The notes under the pieces were generated by a model. That model saw nothing but the letters and a program-made list of their open reading frames with translations. It was not told where the DNA came from and made no database searches. Shown one piece after another: positions 45,401-57,589 of a stretch of 64,000 nt of DNA (its first letter is position 1; each line of letters starts with the position of its first letter). This DNA comes from Sphagnum magellanicum (lineage: Eukaryota > Streptophyta > Sphagnopsida > Sphagnales > Sphagnaceae): the NCBI GenBank assembly GCA_021904315.1, contig CM038919.1:14501666-14565665 (forward strand), written 5' to 3'. Both the position numbers and the translations under genes were made by a program.

Positions 45401-47149
45401 ATCAACTTGTTTTGAATACCATTGATTGAAACAAATGGACAAGAACACACAAACATATATTCCAAAATGTCTAAAAGGAGATGATGCATTAAACTCCATG
45501 AATATAGAGGAATTGGAAACAATTACAACATTTCAAACATATATCATTGAATGTAAAATGAAAGCAACGATGTATTGAAATCCAATCTTCAATGATAAAA
45601 TTGGTGACCAAAAATTTGCAAATTGAACCATTTATTTAAGCAAGCCAATAAGATAAGTGAAAGTTTTGTCACATAAAATATGTTATACGTGAAAGACTAT
45701 TCTAATGAAATCTATCACAATTCCCCTCGCCCCCATGAACTACCTTTGACACATTAAATCATTTGTGAACAAGTGACCAAATGTTCATCCCAAAGTTATT
45801 GAGTATTTTCTTACAACCTCCAAGAGACAATCCATTGCCTATGCAACCAACAAATAAAAACTACAAAACTCGATTCCAAAGGCAATCTATTATCTATTAA
45901 AATTTCAAAATGAGCATAATATATCCTTTGAGAATGCAATTTGGAATAATTGGATGGAAAATGAATTGGATCTTGTGGAAGATGCTTTCAAGTCAAATGT
46001 ACTTGTGTATAACAAACAATTGGACATTTCATAGTGGAAGTGATAACAAGAATTAGGAAGTAAATGGAGGTTGTCAACAATGCAGGTTTCAAAGCATTTC
46101 ATTCAAAATAGATGGAGATAATATGTATGAGAACAAACTTATAAGAAAGGATTAATTTCATTGTGATTCCACTTGCTTGAAATTCAGTAAGGGAAATACA
46201 AACAACGATTGCTACAAATGAGTTTTATAGGGCGGACTAAAAACTTTATGTAGTTTTTATGCATTTGCAATGAACACACAACAATGGCATTTATGTCTAT
46301 TTACATTTTCTAGTAATGTTTAGCGCTTATAGGAATGGATTCTCGAAGCTCATAATTGATGTTAGTGTTATTTGTGATGTTTTTATTACATTATACAATT
46401 TTTTTAAAAGTGTAAAATGGAGTTTTGTTTGAATGTATTTTTCAAAGGTTGTGGGTGAATGCAAGGAGTTCACTCCTCCCACAAAGTCTAAAAAAATTTG
46501 AGATCAACATATATGGAAGAGTAGTTTCATTGTTAGAGGATGTTTGGGGTAAAGAAGAAAATGGCATTGAAAAGTTCGTGAAAAAAGTCAAAATAAAATG
46601 AACTTGGTACCAACAACATCAAAGCAAAAAGCAAATGTTCATACAATATAATCATGTTAAAGAAACACGCAAACAAATGTAGTAGATTCATCGAACTTTG
46701 TGAGCAAAAATGAAAGGGAAATTCTTTTGTTATTCAATGTGGATATTCTAGAATACAATGAGAAATCATAACATGTTAAGCAAACAATTTGAAAATGGAA
46801 GTGGAAACCATAACAATTAATAAATTTAAAAAGAAATTATGAGATGTGAAATCCAAACTAGAATAATAATTTCTCCTATACATGATAACATAACATCCAA
46901 TTATTGATTGTAAAAGAAAGGTTTTCAAAACATGGTAAACTAATAGTTAGGAGTGAGAGCTTATGATTGATTTTGCATTCACCCATTAATGCACAATAGA
47001 AGCAAGTAGCACTATATAAGATTGTTTTCGATTTTGTGGAATCGTGCCAATAAAAAATTAAAAATGCAACCCAAAACATTAAAACAAAAGTGAAATAAAT
47101 TAAATGATAAAAAAGTCATTGAGAAATAACCAATATTTTTTAATATCAC
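42406..47149. other. AT-rich, degraded mobile-element-like sequence
   Basis: No domain can be named. On the plus strand from about 45,430 to 46,110 an interrupted frame reads protein-like (LNSMNIEELETITTFQTYII, then IPKAIYYLLKFQNEHNISFE and WMENELDLVEDAF) with several stops, most likely an old transposon gene. No RNA gene or sharp repeat is visible. Confidence 0.4.
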
Positions 47150-47940
47150 CAACATATTTCACAATTTATTCAATGTATTAGTAACCTTAAGATTGATTTT
47201 AGCTAAAAAAGCACAACTATTAAGAACATTAGTAGGAAAAGAAAAAAGAAAAATTGAAGTACTTAACCACTATTATGGAATGGGTGAATTACATTTCCAC
47301 TTACCATTCCAACAATCTTCATACAAACGTTGTTCATTTGAATTTGACCTTTTTTCACTAGAACCCACCATTGAACCATCACCATTTTGAAAAACTCATT
47401 TTGGTCATCCTTGACAACATCACTTTGTATTCTTCCCATCCACATAGGAATAAGGACAAGATCATGCGGCCTCATGATAACAAAATATTCATTGTTAAGA
47501 TTTTTAAATGGGGTGTATGCTAGAACAATCTTCATGTTTTTGGGCCCATAATAAGGACGCATGACTAGGTCTTTTGCATCAACGACCTCCATTGTGGATA
47601 GCAATGAAACCCTAGCATAATTAGAGCTCCAATTATTTAAAGGCCAAAAACTTTCTATAATAGTGGAACTTTGAGGAAACAACGGTTATGACAAGTGTAA
47701 TAAAATATCTTCCCAATTTTCCACATATGGAATCATCTTCATTGTGTAAAGTTGCATTTTGTTCAATGTCTTATTTTTGGAATTCCACATATTTGGATAA
47801 CCCATCGTTGACAAATTTTTCCTTCTCCATAGACTTTAATAGATCACGGAATAGGGCTTGGGGCTTTTGTAGGCAACTTTGGTGATCCATTGAGATTAGA
47901 TGTTAAGGCCATTATTGTTCCATCACCATTGGACATAGTG
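47150..47940 (-). pseudogene. relic of a conserved plant mobile-element-linked protein
   Basis: On the minus strand an open stretch includes NEYFVIMRPHDLVLIPMWMG, RIQSDVVKDDQNEFFKMV and VQWWVLVKKG. After a one-base frame break at about 47,348 it continues RLYEDCWNGKWKCN. Further on come stops and an IFLFSFPTNVLNSC-like tail to about 47,150. Upstream (47,690-47,940) the frame continues with more breaks. I recall near-identical wording in repeated proteins of unknown function in seed-free plant genomes, but could not check. The order of blocks without large gaps suggests a fairly recent loss. No catalytic motif is recognisable. Confidence 0.55.
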
Positions 47941-50900
47941 GATAGATTATATTGTCAATATTGGACAAAATGAACAAAAGGAAGTTTCATTGTAGAACAG
48001 AGTGGCAACATAAGGTTGAGGGATTAGGATTGGTTAATAATTTGAATTTGTGTGCATGGCGGGAAAATAAGACTTACAAGAAGAATTCTAAGTTTGTGAT
48101 CATTAAGACATCGAATAGTTTGTTTTAGAACAAGGAAAAACTCATGATAGGAACTAAAGGAATTTTGATGGAAAAGAAAAATGATGTACTACATTGTATT
48201 TTGTTTTTTTTGTTTTCAATTCCATATAATTTGATTTTTTTTTTTCAAATCTTATCGCATATTTTGTATTGTTGTAGATATGGATTCTGGAAGGGATTTT
48301 GTTTGGGTGTATTTTTTGACTTTTGTAGTTGGTTAGCATTATTGATTTTGAAAACCTATATAATGATATGTTGAACCACAAAACTAAAATAATAAACCAA
48401 TGACAAAGATTAACATTTGCCATTTGGCAACCATCCTTGGGAATGAATTTGGGATAGAAAATTCAAGATTATATCGATTTTTTTTTGTTTTTTTTTTTGT
48501 TTTTTATATAAACACCAAAAAATGATGAAAATTTCTTTGCACTCAAGCTCAACATCATTTGTACTTTGATGAAATTACTTGTTAGTGTTCCCATATCATC
48601 CCCTCTTGGCAAATTGTTTGTCTTTGTGGTGCTCACAAGGATTTGATTTCGCGATCAAACCAACACCACTCCAAAGGTGTGCTTCCAATGATTCCTTCCA
48701 TGTTCTTCTCCATAGTATATTTCTTCTTGATCTTCTCCTACTTGTCCTAGACTTGGGCATGATTTAGCAATCACTTGTGTGGAAATGTCTTGGCCAACTT
48801 TGTTATAGTGCCTTGCCAAAGAAGTTGCTTGAAATAACCTTTGCCAAAAGCCAAAAGTTTTCTTCAAAGCATTCCAATAGAAGTTAGTTACATCTTGATT
48901 CTAGTCACAACCCTTGTTGAATATAGGTTTCCTTGAACTTTTTTGAACATGAGATACTACACAAATTAAGAGGCACATGTGGGATATGTGAGGCCATGCA
49001 CATAGGTGGAGAATCCATGAAACATTTGGTGAAAGAGAAGTTTTCCATGTTTGTGCACTTGAAAAGGAATTGAGAAGTCATTGTTTGTACTTGTTTTGGT
49101 TAAGAAATGAACATTTTCAGGTCTACACAAGATTGGACCCTAAACCCATTCACTAAGTAGAAACTCCTTGTGTCTCTAGAAGTGGTGTTTTTTTTCTTGT
49201 CTGATAGGTTGAGTTACACCGCAGTCTTGGTTGCTCATGTCATGAACCATGCTTCCACAACCCAATGGGCCCCTTTTCCATGGCCATCGTAGCAACCTTT
49301 TCTGGTTGAGCCTAGCTGCACAACCTTCATGTGTATAGACATTCTGGAGTATGTGAGCTCTAATTCTTTGTTCAAGCAGGCATAAGAAAAATAATTTAAA
49401 AAACAATGCACTTTAACACAAGTGTGTAGAATTAAAAAAAAACCCACCCAAGGCCCTAATCTGCTGAAAGGATTTTTGTTGGGACCCAACTAACTTTGGT
49501 TGAGGGCTGACAAGATGCTCAGTCTCCGAATGCCGCCTCATGAACCCAAGGTAATATGTTCCTTCATCTGAGCTGCCTCCAAAACTGCAAAACCATTTGT
49601 AAAAATAGCTCAGGACAAAAGATTTTAAGAGGTGGGATCACCAAAATGCACATTGGAGGTGCTTTGCAAAGCATTAAGGCTTTTTAGGGTGAATTCTATA
49701 TTAACAGTAGGACTTAAGTTCTTTTAAAATAACAGCAGGTCCCTCAATATTGGCCCTGCCTTTGAGGATGCCTAAAAAAAGTGGCAGAATCTGCCCTCAA
49801 AAGCCTTTACAAGATATACTTTTACAAGAAAGGTGGTCGTTTGAACTTCCTCAATGTCTCTCCAATTCAAAGTTGAGAAAAGGGAAAGAGGCGGGGATTC
49901 AATGTTGAGGGTGTAGTGGGCTGTTCACTGATCGTCACTCAACATAGTCATCAAGAGAGACTACTGACATGGGTGAAAACTTGATCCAAACCTTTTCAAA
50001 ATAGTCAACCTCACACCCAAATACTTGAAAATTGTTTTGACCCCACATCCTTTCCATTATACATGCCTGTCAATGGCTCCACAAGGACATCAAAATTCTC
50101 AACTGATTTGGCCAGAGTGATCTAGTTGGGATGCATTTTCTTGGACTCTATGAACTCAAAGGTAACCTCAAACTCCTGCCAAGAATCTAAGCTCCATGCC
50201 TCTCATCTTGCTCCTACCCTTCTTCCAGCTCCTCATAGCTGTGCTCCAACCATGGCAATTTGTGGCATTTTTCTCTTGCTGTCTACCATGGCTGTTGCTC
50301 CAAGAAAGGAGTAGGGCTTCATCTCCACCTAGTTGAGCCACAGTCAGAAGAGTGTTATGAAGCTTATGTGGTGAAGAGGATCTTCTTTTGACTTTTCTCA
50401 GCCTGGTCACAGCAATATGTTGTAGACAATCAACTACTGCTCTGACATGCCAACGCAGCAAAAAATCCAATTGCTCCTAGGAGTTGTCAACTGGTAAGAC
50501 AAGCTTGAAAGACCCGCCTGTGATCAACATACACCTTCCCAGCAAAAGACTTTGTGCACATCATCAAGGAAAGAAATAGTTACCAGGACTAGGACCAAAA
50601 GAAGTATTCTACTTAGCAATCAAATCATTCATTTGGCTATTCAACTGTGAGAACATTTGGGTGAGCCTGAAATCAACCTCTCTATGCACAGGTTTGCTGG
50701 TCATGGATGGCAAGCAACAGGGAAATGATAGATAAGTGGCAATTGCTACTGCTCTGCCATTTGCATGTGATCTGAGAAAACAGTACAATGTAAAGAAGAA
50801 AACCATCCTCCACCACCGTGTGGTTGTCCTCCTTGAATTTAATTTAGTAACAAGACCATACCAGTGAAACCAGCCAAATTATTCAGTATCTAGGTCTAAG

Positions 50901-51815
50901 TACTGAGAATTTGACTTCTTCAAGGGTGGTGCTGCTGCACAATTTAGCAAATTTTAGCTACATTTATTAAAATTATAACACATGAACAGTGATCAGAAGC
51001 TTACACTCTTTTGTTTGTCATGTTTCATACTGCTTGGTCACCTCAAGAATTTGTCAGTAGTCAGCTGTCTGAATTCCTCAATACAACTTGTATTCAATCG
51101 CTGACAGACACTGTCAGTTGTCAGCAAGTAACCTAGTAATTTACAAAACTGCATTCTCCTCTTCTCCTTAGTTATCTACTCTTGTAGAGCCTGCCCCATA
51201 TAGAGACTTCTTTAAGAGCATGCCTGAAGTATTTGACACTTAAGCGCATGCCTGAAGTCTTTGACACTTAAGTGCAAGGCCCGAAGTATTGTGGCCAGAA
51301 AAAAAAGTTATTGCTCTGCATCAGTGTTTTTTTTTCAATGTCCTGATGGAGCCAGGGTGGTGAGCATCCCTAGGCAGATTCAGACAGATTTCACCAGGTT
51401 GGTGACATGATTTCAAGGAACTCTTAAAACTGCAGCCCATAGACATAAATGTGCTCACACCCTCCCCAAAAAAACAATTTGCTACGTGATTTTAAATGCA
51501 GAATCCCCTCTCTTTTCCCTGTGCATTGGTGGTAGCCAGGGTTTTTAAAAAGTTGAAATATGGTGATAATTCGCCAGGAAAAAAAACACTGCTCTGCTGC
51601 ATACACAGTCTCTTCCCCCAATGTGCAGATTTTAACTGCTAAGTGGATCAGATAATGCCAGGGCCACAGCTCCCTCCAGTGCTTCATCCCTGACCAAAGG
51701 TACAGTTCGCCATATTTGCACTCGCAGATTGTTGTGATCACTCCACCCTTCCAGTTGCAGTGACCCTTGCTCTGCAGGACAGAATTCAAACATTGGATTC
51801 TTACTCATGTCTCTG
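47941..51815. other. intergenic, no gene recognised
   Basis: Frames are short and unrecognised. Around 48,655-48,867 a 70-residue minus frame (QDISTQVIAKSCPSLGQVGE) looks mildly protein-like but is unidentified. A short near-exact duplication, GCATGCCTGAAGTWTTTGAC, occurs at about 51,217 and 51,247. The final kilobase may be 3' flank of the phosphopantetheinyl transferase gene. Confidence 0.4.
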
Positions 51816-54525
51816 TTATTTTACTCTGTGTGGGTGTGTGGGGTGTGTGCGTATCTCTCTGAAGCTTGGAGGAGCTCCTAGATTGGGAGATTTTAGATGT
51901 CCATGATTGGATTGTTCACAGAGAGGAAGCAATGAGAATGTTTCTGTGATGCTCACTCGACGAAGAAGCCCAAGATGTTGAAACGTGTAGCAGCAGGTTG
52001 GCAGAAGTACAGCAAAAAGCCTTACTGCAAGAGGGCTAGAAAGAGTACCAAATGTGGAAGATGGTAGGATTTGAGTGCAGATAGAAGCATAATGAGAAGC
52101 AGATGGTTGAAGTAGCAAAAACTGCCAGGCATCATCACTGTTGTTAACTGCCCTTGACAGAGCTGAAACCTTTAGAGAAATTGTCCGGGCCTGCATTGAA
52201 ACCAATACACAAAAACAAAAATAATTGGGCTTTGTAGGAATTGGTAATGAAGATTATAACCCTGAACAAAGCATATTGAAGCTGCAGTAAAAAGTGAGAA
52301 TACACAGCTACTGTGTGCAGTGTGCCTGTGACAGCCTCTGCCTGAAAAAGGAGAAGGTTTAAACCTGTGCACATATGGGTATGGTGACTGCTTGCTTCAA
52401 ATTTCTAAGAACAGTAGGTGATGATGCATCAAATGTGAAAGTGAACTCCTTCAATGGTGCTTTGCTGATCCCCTTCCCTAGTGCTTTGACATACGCCTCC
52501 TGCACTGACAAGCCAAATGTAAGCTTAAAACTGACTCCATTTTTCTGCATTTTCAAACTTCTCAATGTGAAGACTTAATCTATTTTGCAGCACTTTAGCA
52601 CATTATTTCCAAACACAGATCTTCATTCCTTGAAAATTGGTTAATTTACCAGCTTTAATACTACCAGCATTCAGAGAAACAGAATGTCAAAGGCAACAGA
52701 TGGTTAACAGTGTGTGTAGCCATCATTCCTTATCATCTGGAATATGTTATGACAGGATCTGAAAACCCCAGACAAGGCCTAGGATTAATGTAGGATTGCT
52801 TTATGATAGGGGCTAATCTCGTGCAAGTTTTTGAAGTTTTTCATTAGATTCAAATTGCAAGAAGTCAAACAAACAGTAAAGGAGTTAGTTTGTATCAACT
52901 TTGAGAGTCCAAAGCTGCATGAACTGGCATCGCTGCTCATATGGGTCTGTGAACTGAGAGAGCCAATCTGCCTCTTCAGGTGAGAGTTGGCGTCGAGCTA
53001 GTGCCATTAGATCTCTGGTAAATTTGCGTTCCCTTTCCTCCACGTCTATGCCCACCTGTATATCCTCCCCCACAAAAATTACATACATACATACATATAA
53101 CAAAGGAAGGTCATTTAGATCACACTGAAAAGTAAACTGTTAAACCCTAGATTTCTTTAAGCAGTTCCAACTGACAACAACACTGTCAGGTTTTGAAGGA
53201 TACAATTTGTTTCCAAAGAGTTTAAACATGTCTTACAGATGACACATGCAACACAGAAGGGTTGATCCCAATATTCAAGATGCAAAAAAACAAGGCTTAC
53301 TTCTGCCTTTTGAGTGACTGCACACATAAGAAGTGATTGTGTGTGAGTAAGATTGAAACACAGTGATGGTGGCCTCCATTCATCCAGTCTCTTTACAGGC
53401 CAGATAACCTGTTCACCACACACCAGCAATTGTTTTTTCAAGTGTTTTTCAGGGCTGGGAAGAGATTTAAGAAGCATGAGTCCAAAACCCTTTAGAAAAT
53501 TTATATTAATTCAAGAAAAAATACCTTCAGACAGAGAGACTTCCAAGAAACCATATATCTATGAATGCGACATTGTCAAGGATCAGTCCATCAAGGATCA
53601 CTTGTCTGTCTGAGTTCATCCTTGCAGAACCCATTTGCAGAAGGATCCTTTGATCACCAAAACTGTGATCCATATTCAGTAGTACAATCCACATTGAAGC
53701 TTAATGCAAAATAGAAAATCAGAAAACTGGAGGGAGAGAGAGAGAGAGAGCTCTTACGTTTGGTTTGCCAAACTCATTTTTTGTAAACCTGAGAGATGAA
53801 GGAGCCACAATCCCACTTGCATCTTCATCACAAAAAAACAGAGAATCACACTTGAGAATGGAAAAGCCCCAAAGAAATGGAACCAAGAGACCTCTAAACC
53901 TAACTTGCCCTAAACATTCATAGAAGCTCTGAAACTGTAAAGCCCTGTGAATTTGCTTTGAGAATCTGGTTGTGAGAGTCTTGCTTCGAGAAACGATCAG
54001 CAAGCAAAGCAAGCAAGCAAATTGAGCAGTGCCTTAAACAAAACAACGACATCAAAAAAAATTTAGGGTTACATCTGGCAAGAGTGGTGCGCACAAGGGT
54101 GCGGGCAAGGAGCTTCTCGGTTTGCAACTTCGGGTTGCTGCTGCACTGTGCGATATCAGTCTTTTCCCTGGCACTTAGAAGCTCCTTGTATGTTTTCCAC
54201 AGTGCAGTGTCCTCCCCCGTTATGTCTTCAGGGAACAAGCACCACACATGCACTTCCCTGCATGAAAAACACAACTGGCCCGATAACAGACACGAACAAG
54301 CAATCTGTTTTGTGGTTTCAGAAACAAAACACATGGCATTCGTAACTTTGATCGACAAGCACGCAATCAATCTTGGATTTCCAGAGAATTGAGAGGTACG
54401 AAGAGGATAGCGAGCTCGTAGCAGTGAGGACAGACAGACACTGTGAGCGAGCGGAAAGTTTACCCGGGACCAGGTAGAGGACGCATGAGATGGGAAGCTG
54501 TCCACATGGCTAAACGACGACGCAT
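51816..54525 (-). CDS. Sfp-type 4'-phosphopantetheinyl transferase
   Basis: This enzyme moves the phosphopantetheine arm of CoA onto acyl-carrier proteins, needed for fatty-acid synthesis in organelles. Seven exons read 54,525-54,464, 54,257-54,073, 53,822-53,758, 53,408-53,301, 53,055-52,900, 52,499-52,365 and 52,190-51,816. Phases agree throughout, giving 361 residues. Motifs are EVHVWCLFPEDI at the N-terminus, LLARTLVRTTLARY, SLRFTKNEFGKPN (about 92-104), FNLTHTQSLLMCAV, the Mg-binding VGIDVE (D144, E146), and WTLK/EAYVKALGKG (about 189-202) with catalytic E193 and K197. WQFLLLQPSASHYASIC marks the C-terminal part. The last ~85 residues after that block make the protein longer than the usual ~300 and show no motif I know. 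Donor 5 is the weak GTTGAT. ATG 54,525 is chosen because it keeps phase into EVHVW; no transit peptide is obvious. Confidence 0.93.
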
Positions 54526-54643
54526 TCACTTTCTTCTTATTCTTCTTCTTCCTGCCTGCCCTTAATTGCTGCTGCAACTCTTCCACGACGCATTCACCTT
54601 CTCTTCTTCTTCTTGGCCGCCCTCAATTGTTGCTGCACTTGCG
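54516..54643 (-). repeat. imperfect ~66-bp tandem duplication over the PPTase start
   Basis: Two units, about 54,516-54,583 and 54,584-54,643, both contain the context GTGAATGCGTCGT, a GAAGAAGAA run and GCAGCARCAATT. The main start codon lies in the downstream unit, and the upstream unit contributes an ATG of its own at 54,593. Confidence 0.75.
54537..54593 (-). CDS. 18-codon uORF in the PPTase leader
   Basis: An ATG at 54,593 in the upstream duplicated unit opens MRRGRVAAAIKGRQEEEE and stops at 54,537, eleven bases before the main ATG at 54,525. The flanking GTGAATGCGTCGT is the same as at the main start, so initiation strength should be similar. It could lower or regulate translation of the enzyme if the transcript starts upstream of it, which is not visible here. 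Confidence 0.4.
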   Translation of the reverse strand: MRRGRVAAAIKGRQEEEE

Positions 54644-54711
54644 ACAACAACACCTCACAGTTGATATCGTTCAGCAGATTCGGCTGCCCACATTGTTGCT
54701 TTGGAATAATG

Positions 54712-54906
54712 TCATCATCGGCCGTTGAGGGTGTGTTTACGCTTTGTATACAAGTTCAGAAGGATTTTTCGCCTGTGCACCTCAACGATCCGTCGTCGCT
54801 CATCGTCGACTCGAGTATGAGCCCATCCGGATATAGGCGGCGGACAGCGTCGGCGTCGTCTGCTAGGAAACGGCAATGGCAGCTTTACGAGAGTGACGAT
54901 GAATGA
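54712..54906 (+). other. small divergent frame, possibly coding (65 residues)
   Basis: An ATG at 54,712 opens a Ser/Arg-rich frame that includes VFTLCIQVQKDFSPVH and ends YESDDE with stop TGA at 54,906. It lies head-to-head with the phosphopantetheinyl transferase in a local GC-rich island. I do not recognise it. It may be a small gene sharing a promoter, a first exon, or chance in upstream sequence. Confidence 0.2.
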
Positions 54907-55080
54907 GAGGCCCCACAAGTCAAGTCAGGCATTTCGCATGCATCCATCACCGATGCTCTCTTTCTTTCTTTCTTTGTCTGCAAAAACCTCATGAAATTTA
55001 TTATAGATTGCAAAAATTGCTAACAAGGAATTAGGCCACACACATGACATAAAAACAAAGTGCATGGTGAATCACGGACG
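54907..55080. other. short intergenic stretch
   Basis: This contains a TTTC microsatellite near 54,959-54,976 and AT-rich sequence leading into the direct repeat that starts at 55,081. No gene is visible. Confidence 0.4.
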
Positions 55081-55276
55081 CTAATACACTTGCCATTAGC
55101 TTGCCAGCATGGAGATCATGAGGAAAACTGTTCACGATGGCTTCAACTTTGCTTCTCCCTTAGCCTGGTGGAAAGATCAAAGCCAAAACCAACAACATTC
55201 TTATCCCACTCTCAAAAACAACATTTAATTGTAACCCAAAACGAATTGAAACATCATGAATGAAAACCTAAGAAAA
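55081..55276 (+). repeat. ~200-bp direct repeat E, left copy
   Basis: It aligns with 58,667-58,872 from CTAATACACTTGCCATTAGC to GAATGAAAACCTAAG. Shared blocks include TTCTCCCTTAGC, AACATTTAATTG and ACATCATGAATGAAAACCTA. Differences between the copies are overwhelmingly C here against T there, or G here against A there. Confidence 0.85.
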
Positions 55277-55735
55277 CTGCTCACAGGAGCCTGCAGAAGT
55301 CTTTTCCTTCTCAACAGAGTCTACACTGGCTCCCAAGGCCACTGACTCGAGAGCTTCTGTGCAAGGCCAGAGAGCACTCTGTTATTTTTGTCCACTGTTT
55401 TTCTTTTTAAATATTAATATTTTGATTTTTCTTTTTAATAAAATTTAAAGGTGATTTTGTATAGTTGATATTATTTTGAAAAAGAACAATGGTTTTTTTA
55501 TTGAAGTTTGGGGTTGTTTTGTTTTTAAGTCTATGATTTTTAGGGTTTTGTTGAAGTTTGATAATTGTATAGTTACCATGGATCGTATGTGTGTTGGAAG
55601 GGTTATTTTAATTTTATATATTAAAGCTACAGTGGTGTCCGTCTGTTTGTCTGGGCAGTTTTCAGGCACTGCTCGGACACACAGACAAACATCATTGTGG
55701 TTTTGTTTTCTGTGACAGTTATTACCCAATTGATA

Positions 55736-55954
55736 GGGGGGGGCCAGCACGGGCGGGGGGGGGGGCACGGGCAGGGAAGGACCGGGCGGGGGGGGCACGG
55801 GCGAAAAAGGACCGGGCAGAATGGGGGGCACAGGCAGGGAAGGACCGGGCAGAATGGGGGGCACAGGCAGGGAAGGACCGGGCGGGGGGGGGCACGGGCG
55901 AAAAAGGACCGGGCAGAATGGGGGGCACAGGCAGGGAAGGACCGGGCGGGGGGA
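55736..55954 (+). repeat. G-rich 33-bp minisatellite
   Basis: About six to seven units of a 33-bp period are present, built from GGGGGGCACRGGC, then AGGGA or GAAAA, AGGACCGGGC, and then AGAAT or a longer G-run. Runs of six to eleven G's recur, giving many possible quadruplexes on the plus strand. Because 33 is a multiple of three, the minus strand stays open as a Pro-rich frame; I treat that as a by-product. It stands out in AT-rich surroundings. Confidence 0.9.
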
Positions 55955-56179
55955 AGCTCGACAGGTGCATTATGCACCAAGTTCACACTAGTTTGGATGA
56001 TCATTTCAGTGACATTGGGGGTAATTTTTTTGTTTTGCACATCATGATCTAGAGATTTATTATTTCAAAATTTGTCACCTTCAATGTTTGGTGTTTAATC
56101 AATTTTGTGGACTTTGTTGAAAAAAAGAAAAAACATTGTAGTCGATTGTTTTGGGTAGATATAAAACAAAGAACTCATT

Positions 56180-57251
56180 GGGAAATGGTGGAGGCCATCG
56201 TATGACATACAACACCTAATATGATATGAGACAAAAATATCTTATGTATTATCAAATGACATTTGATGCTTTTAATGTTTTGGATGAAGAATGAACACCA
56301 TTTTTGAAGTTTGAATGTTTTAATCATGTGAGGTCGCAATTAGAAGTTAGAAAAATTGTTGCGATTGTGTTGTACAAGTTTGCTCATGGGTTGAGCCCAA
56401 CATATTTAAAATAGATTTGATGTGGGTGCATCTATTGTATGTAACTATGTGGACATTGTGTGTGATGTGTTTTGTAATAAGGACAAGCTTTTTAACAAAT
56501 AAGTCAAGACCCCAACTGGAGGTTGTTTGTTGCACATCGTACGACAATTTGAAGACCTTATAAGCTTACCAAACATATGTGGTGCTATAGATGGCACACA
56601 TATTCCATTAGTTGAAAGGTCAAATAAAAAGTATATTATTACAGTCGTACATTATTACAATTGAAAAAGGTTTCATAACATTGTTTTATAATCAATATGT
56701 GATACATAAAAAATTGTTATGGAACATTTATGTTGGCTAGCCTGAAGGAGTTTATGATGGGGGTCAATTCAAAACCTCTAAAATGTATCATAACTAATGA
56801 ACTCGACAGATTATACAATAGCTAAAAGTGAACATTCAAGGTGTGAAGTTCATACCTTATTTGATTAATGATTCTACATATCCTTTACGTACTTATTTGC
56901 AAAAGAAATGGAAATCTCATAATTCAAATGATGTTTAAAAAAAAAGATATGATAATAACATGAATTTTATAAGTGTTATTATAAAAAATGTTTTTGAATC
57001 TTTAAAAAATAAATGGCGAATATTAAAAAAATTCAACTTTAATGTTAATAAGGCCCCAACAGCTATAGAATTATTATGAGATGTGAAAAATCTTTGAGTC
57101 TAGTCATGTGAATGATGTAGTAAGAAGGGATAACTTTGTAGGGTTTAGGGTTGATAAGTTACCAAACTTGAGGGTGGGAAAACAAATAAAACAAGTTGGA
57201 GAATTAATGAGATGGGCTTTGTTTAAACAATGGTTAATAAAACATTCATAA
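56180..57251 (+). pseudogene. PIF/Harbinger transposase, decayed
   Basis: This is a relic of the DDE nuclease of a PIF/Harbinger element. Blocks in order are MTFDAFNVLDEE (about 56,250), VRKIVAIVLYKFAHGLSP (about 56,346), FDVGASIVCNYVDIVCDVFC (about 56,418), FEDLISLPNICGAIDGTHIP (about 56,550-56,612), WNIYVG and PEGVYDGGQFK (about 56,720-56,775), VNIQGVKFIPYLINDSTYPL (about 56,830), ESLKNKWRILKKFN (about 56,997) and VGELMRWALFKQWL (about 57,200). The two catalytic aspartates (AIDGTH, VYDGG) are still readable. The glutamate in the I-E-x-x-F-G-x-L-K motif reads IKNVFESLK, so it is replaced by Lys. At least seven stops and several frame changes are present. Confidence 0.88.
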
Positions 57252-57589
57252 GGGTTTTGATTCTATACATTGTACCTTGAACATGAATTGGAATATAATT
57301 TATTTCATCATCATACAATGACATTGATATGGTCATTATTCTAAAAAAAACATGACGTCAAATGCTACCACCTATAGAAGAACTAAGCCTTTTAAAATTT
57401 CATTAAAACAAACAATGATTTGTAATTAACCTTTTAATAACAATTTTCTCCCAACTTGTTCACTTTTTAAAATTTGGGTTGTAATCTCTTTTGTCATTTG
57501 TATTTTTAAAAGCTCTAATTCTTTTGTAGTTTGTGAATATTTTTTGATAGCTTATGTAATGGAAAAAGACTCCCCAAACAAATGTCATT

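Noticed and set aside
47263..47390. Continuation of the minus-strand frame as ...KKGQIQMNNVCMKI
   Set aside because: The neighbouring frame gives the family-like RLYEDCWNGKWKCN, so the original frame after about 47,348 is a frameshift artefact.
52144..52374. Frame AEAVTGTLHTVAVYSHF as an extra PPTase exon
   Set aside because: It would leave an intron of about 23 bases and does not match the family; splicing 52,365 to 52,190 keeps phase and restores conserved residues.
55722..56040. Proline-rich minus-strand frames over the G-rich tract
   Set aside because: They exist because the minisatellite period is 33 bases; there is no start, domain or splice support.
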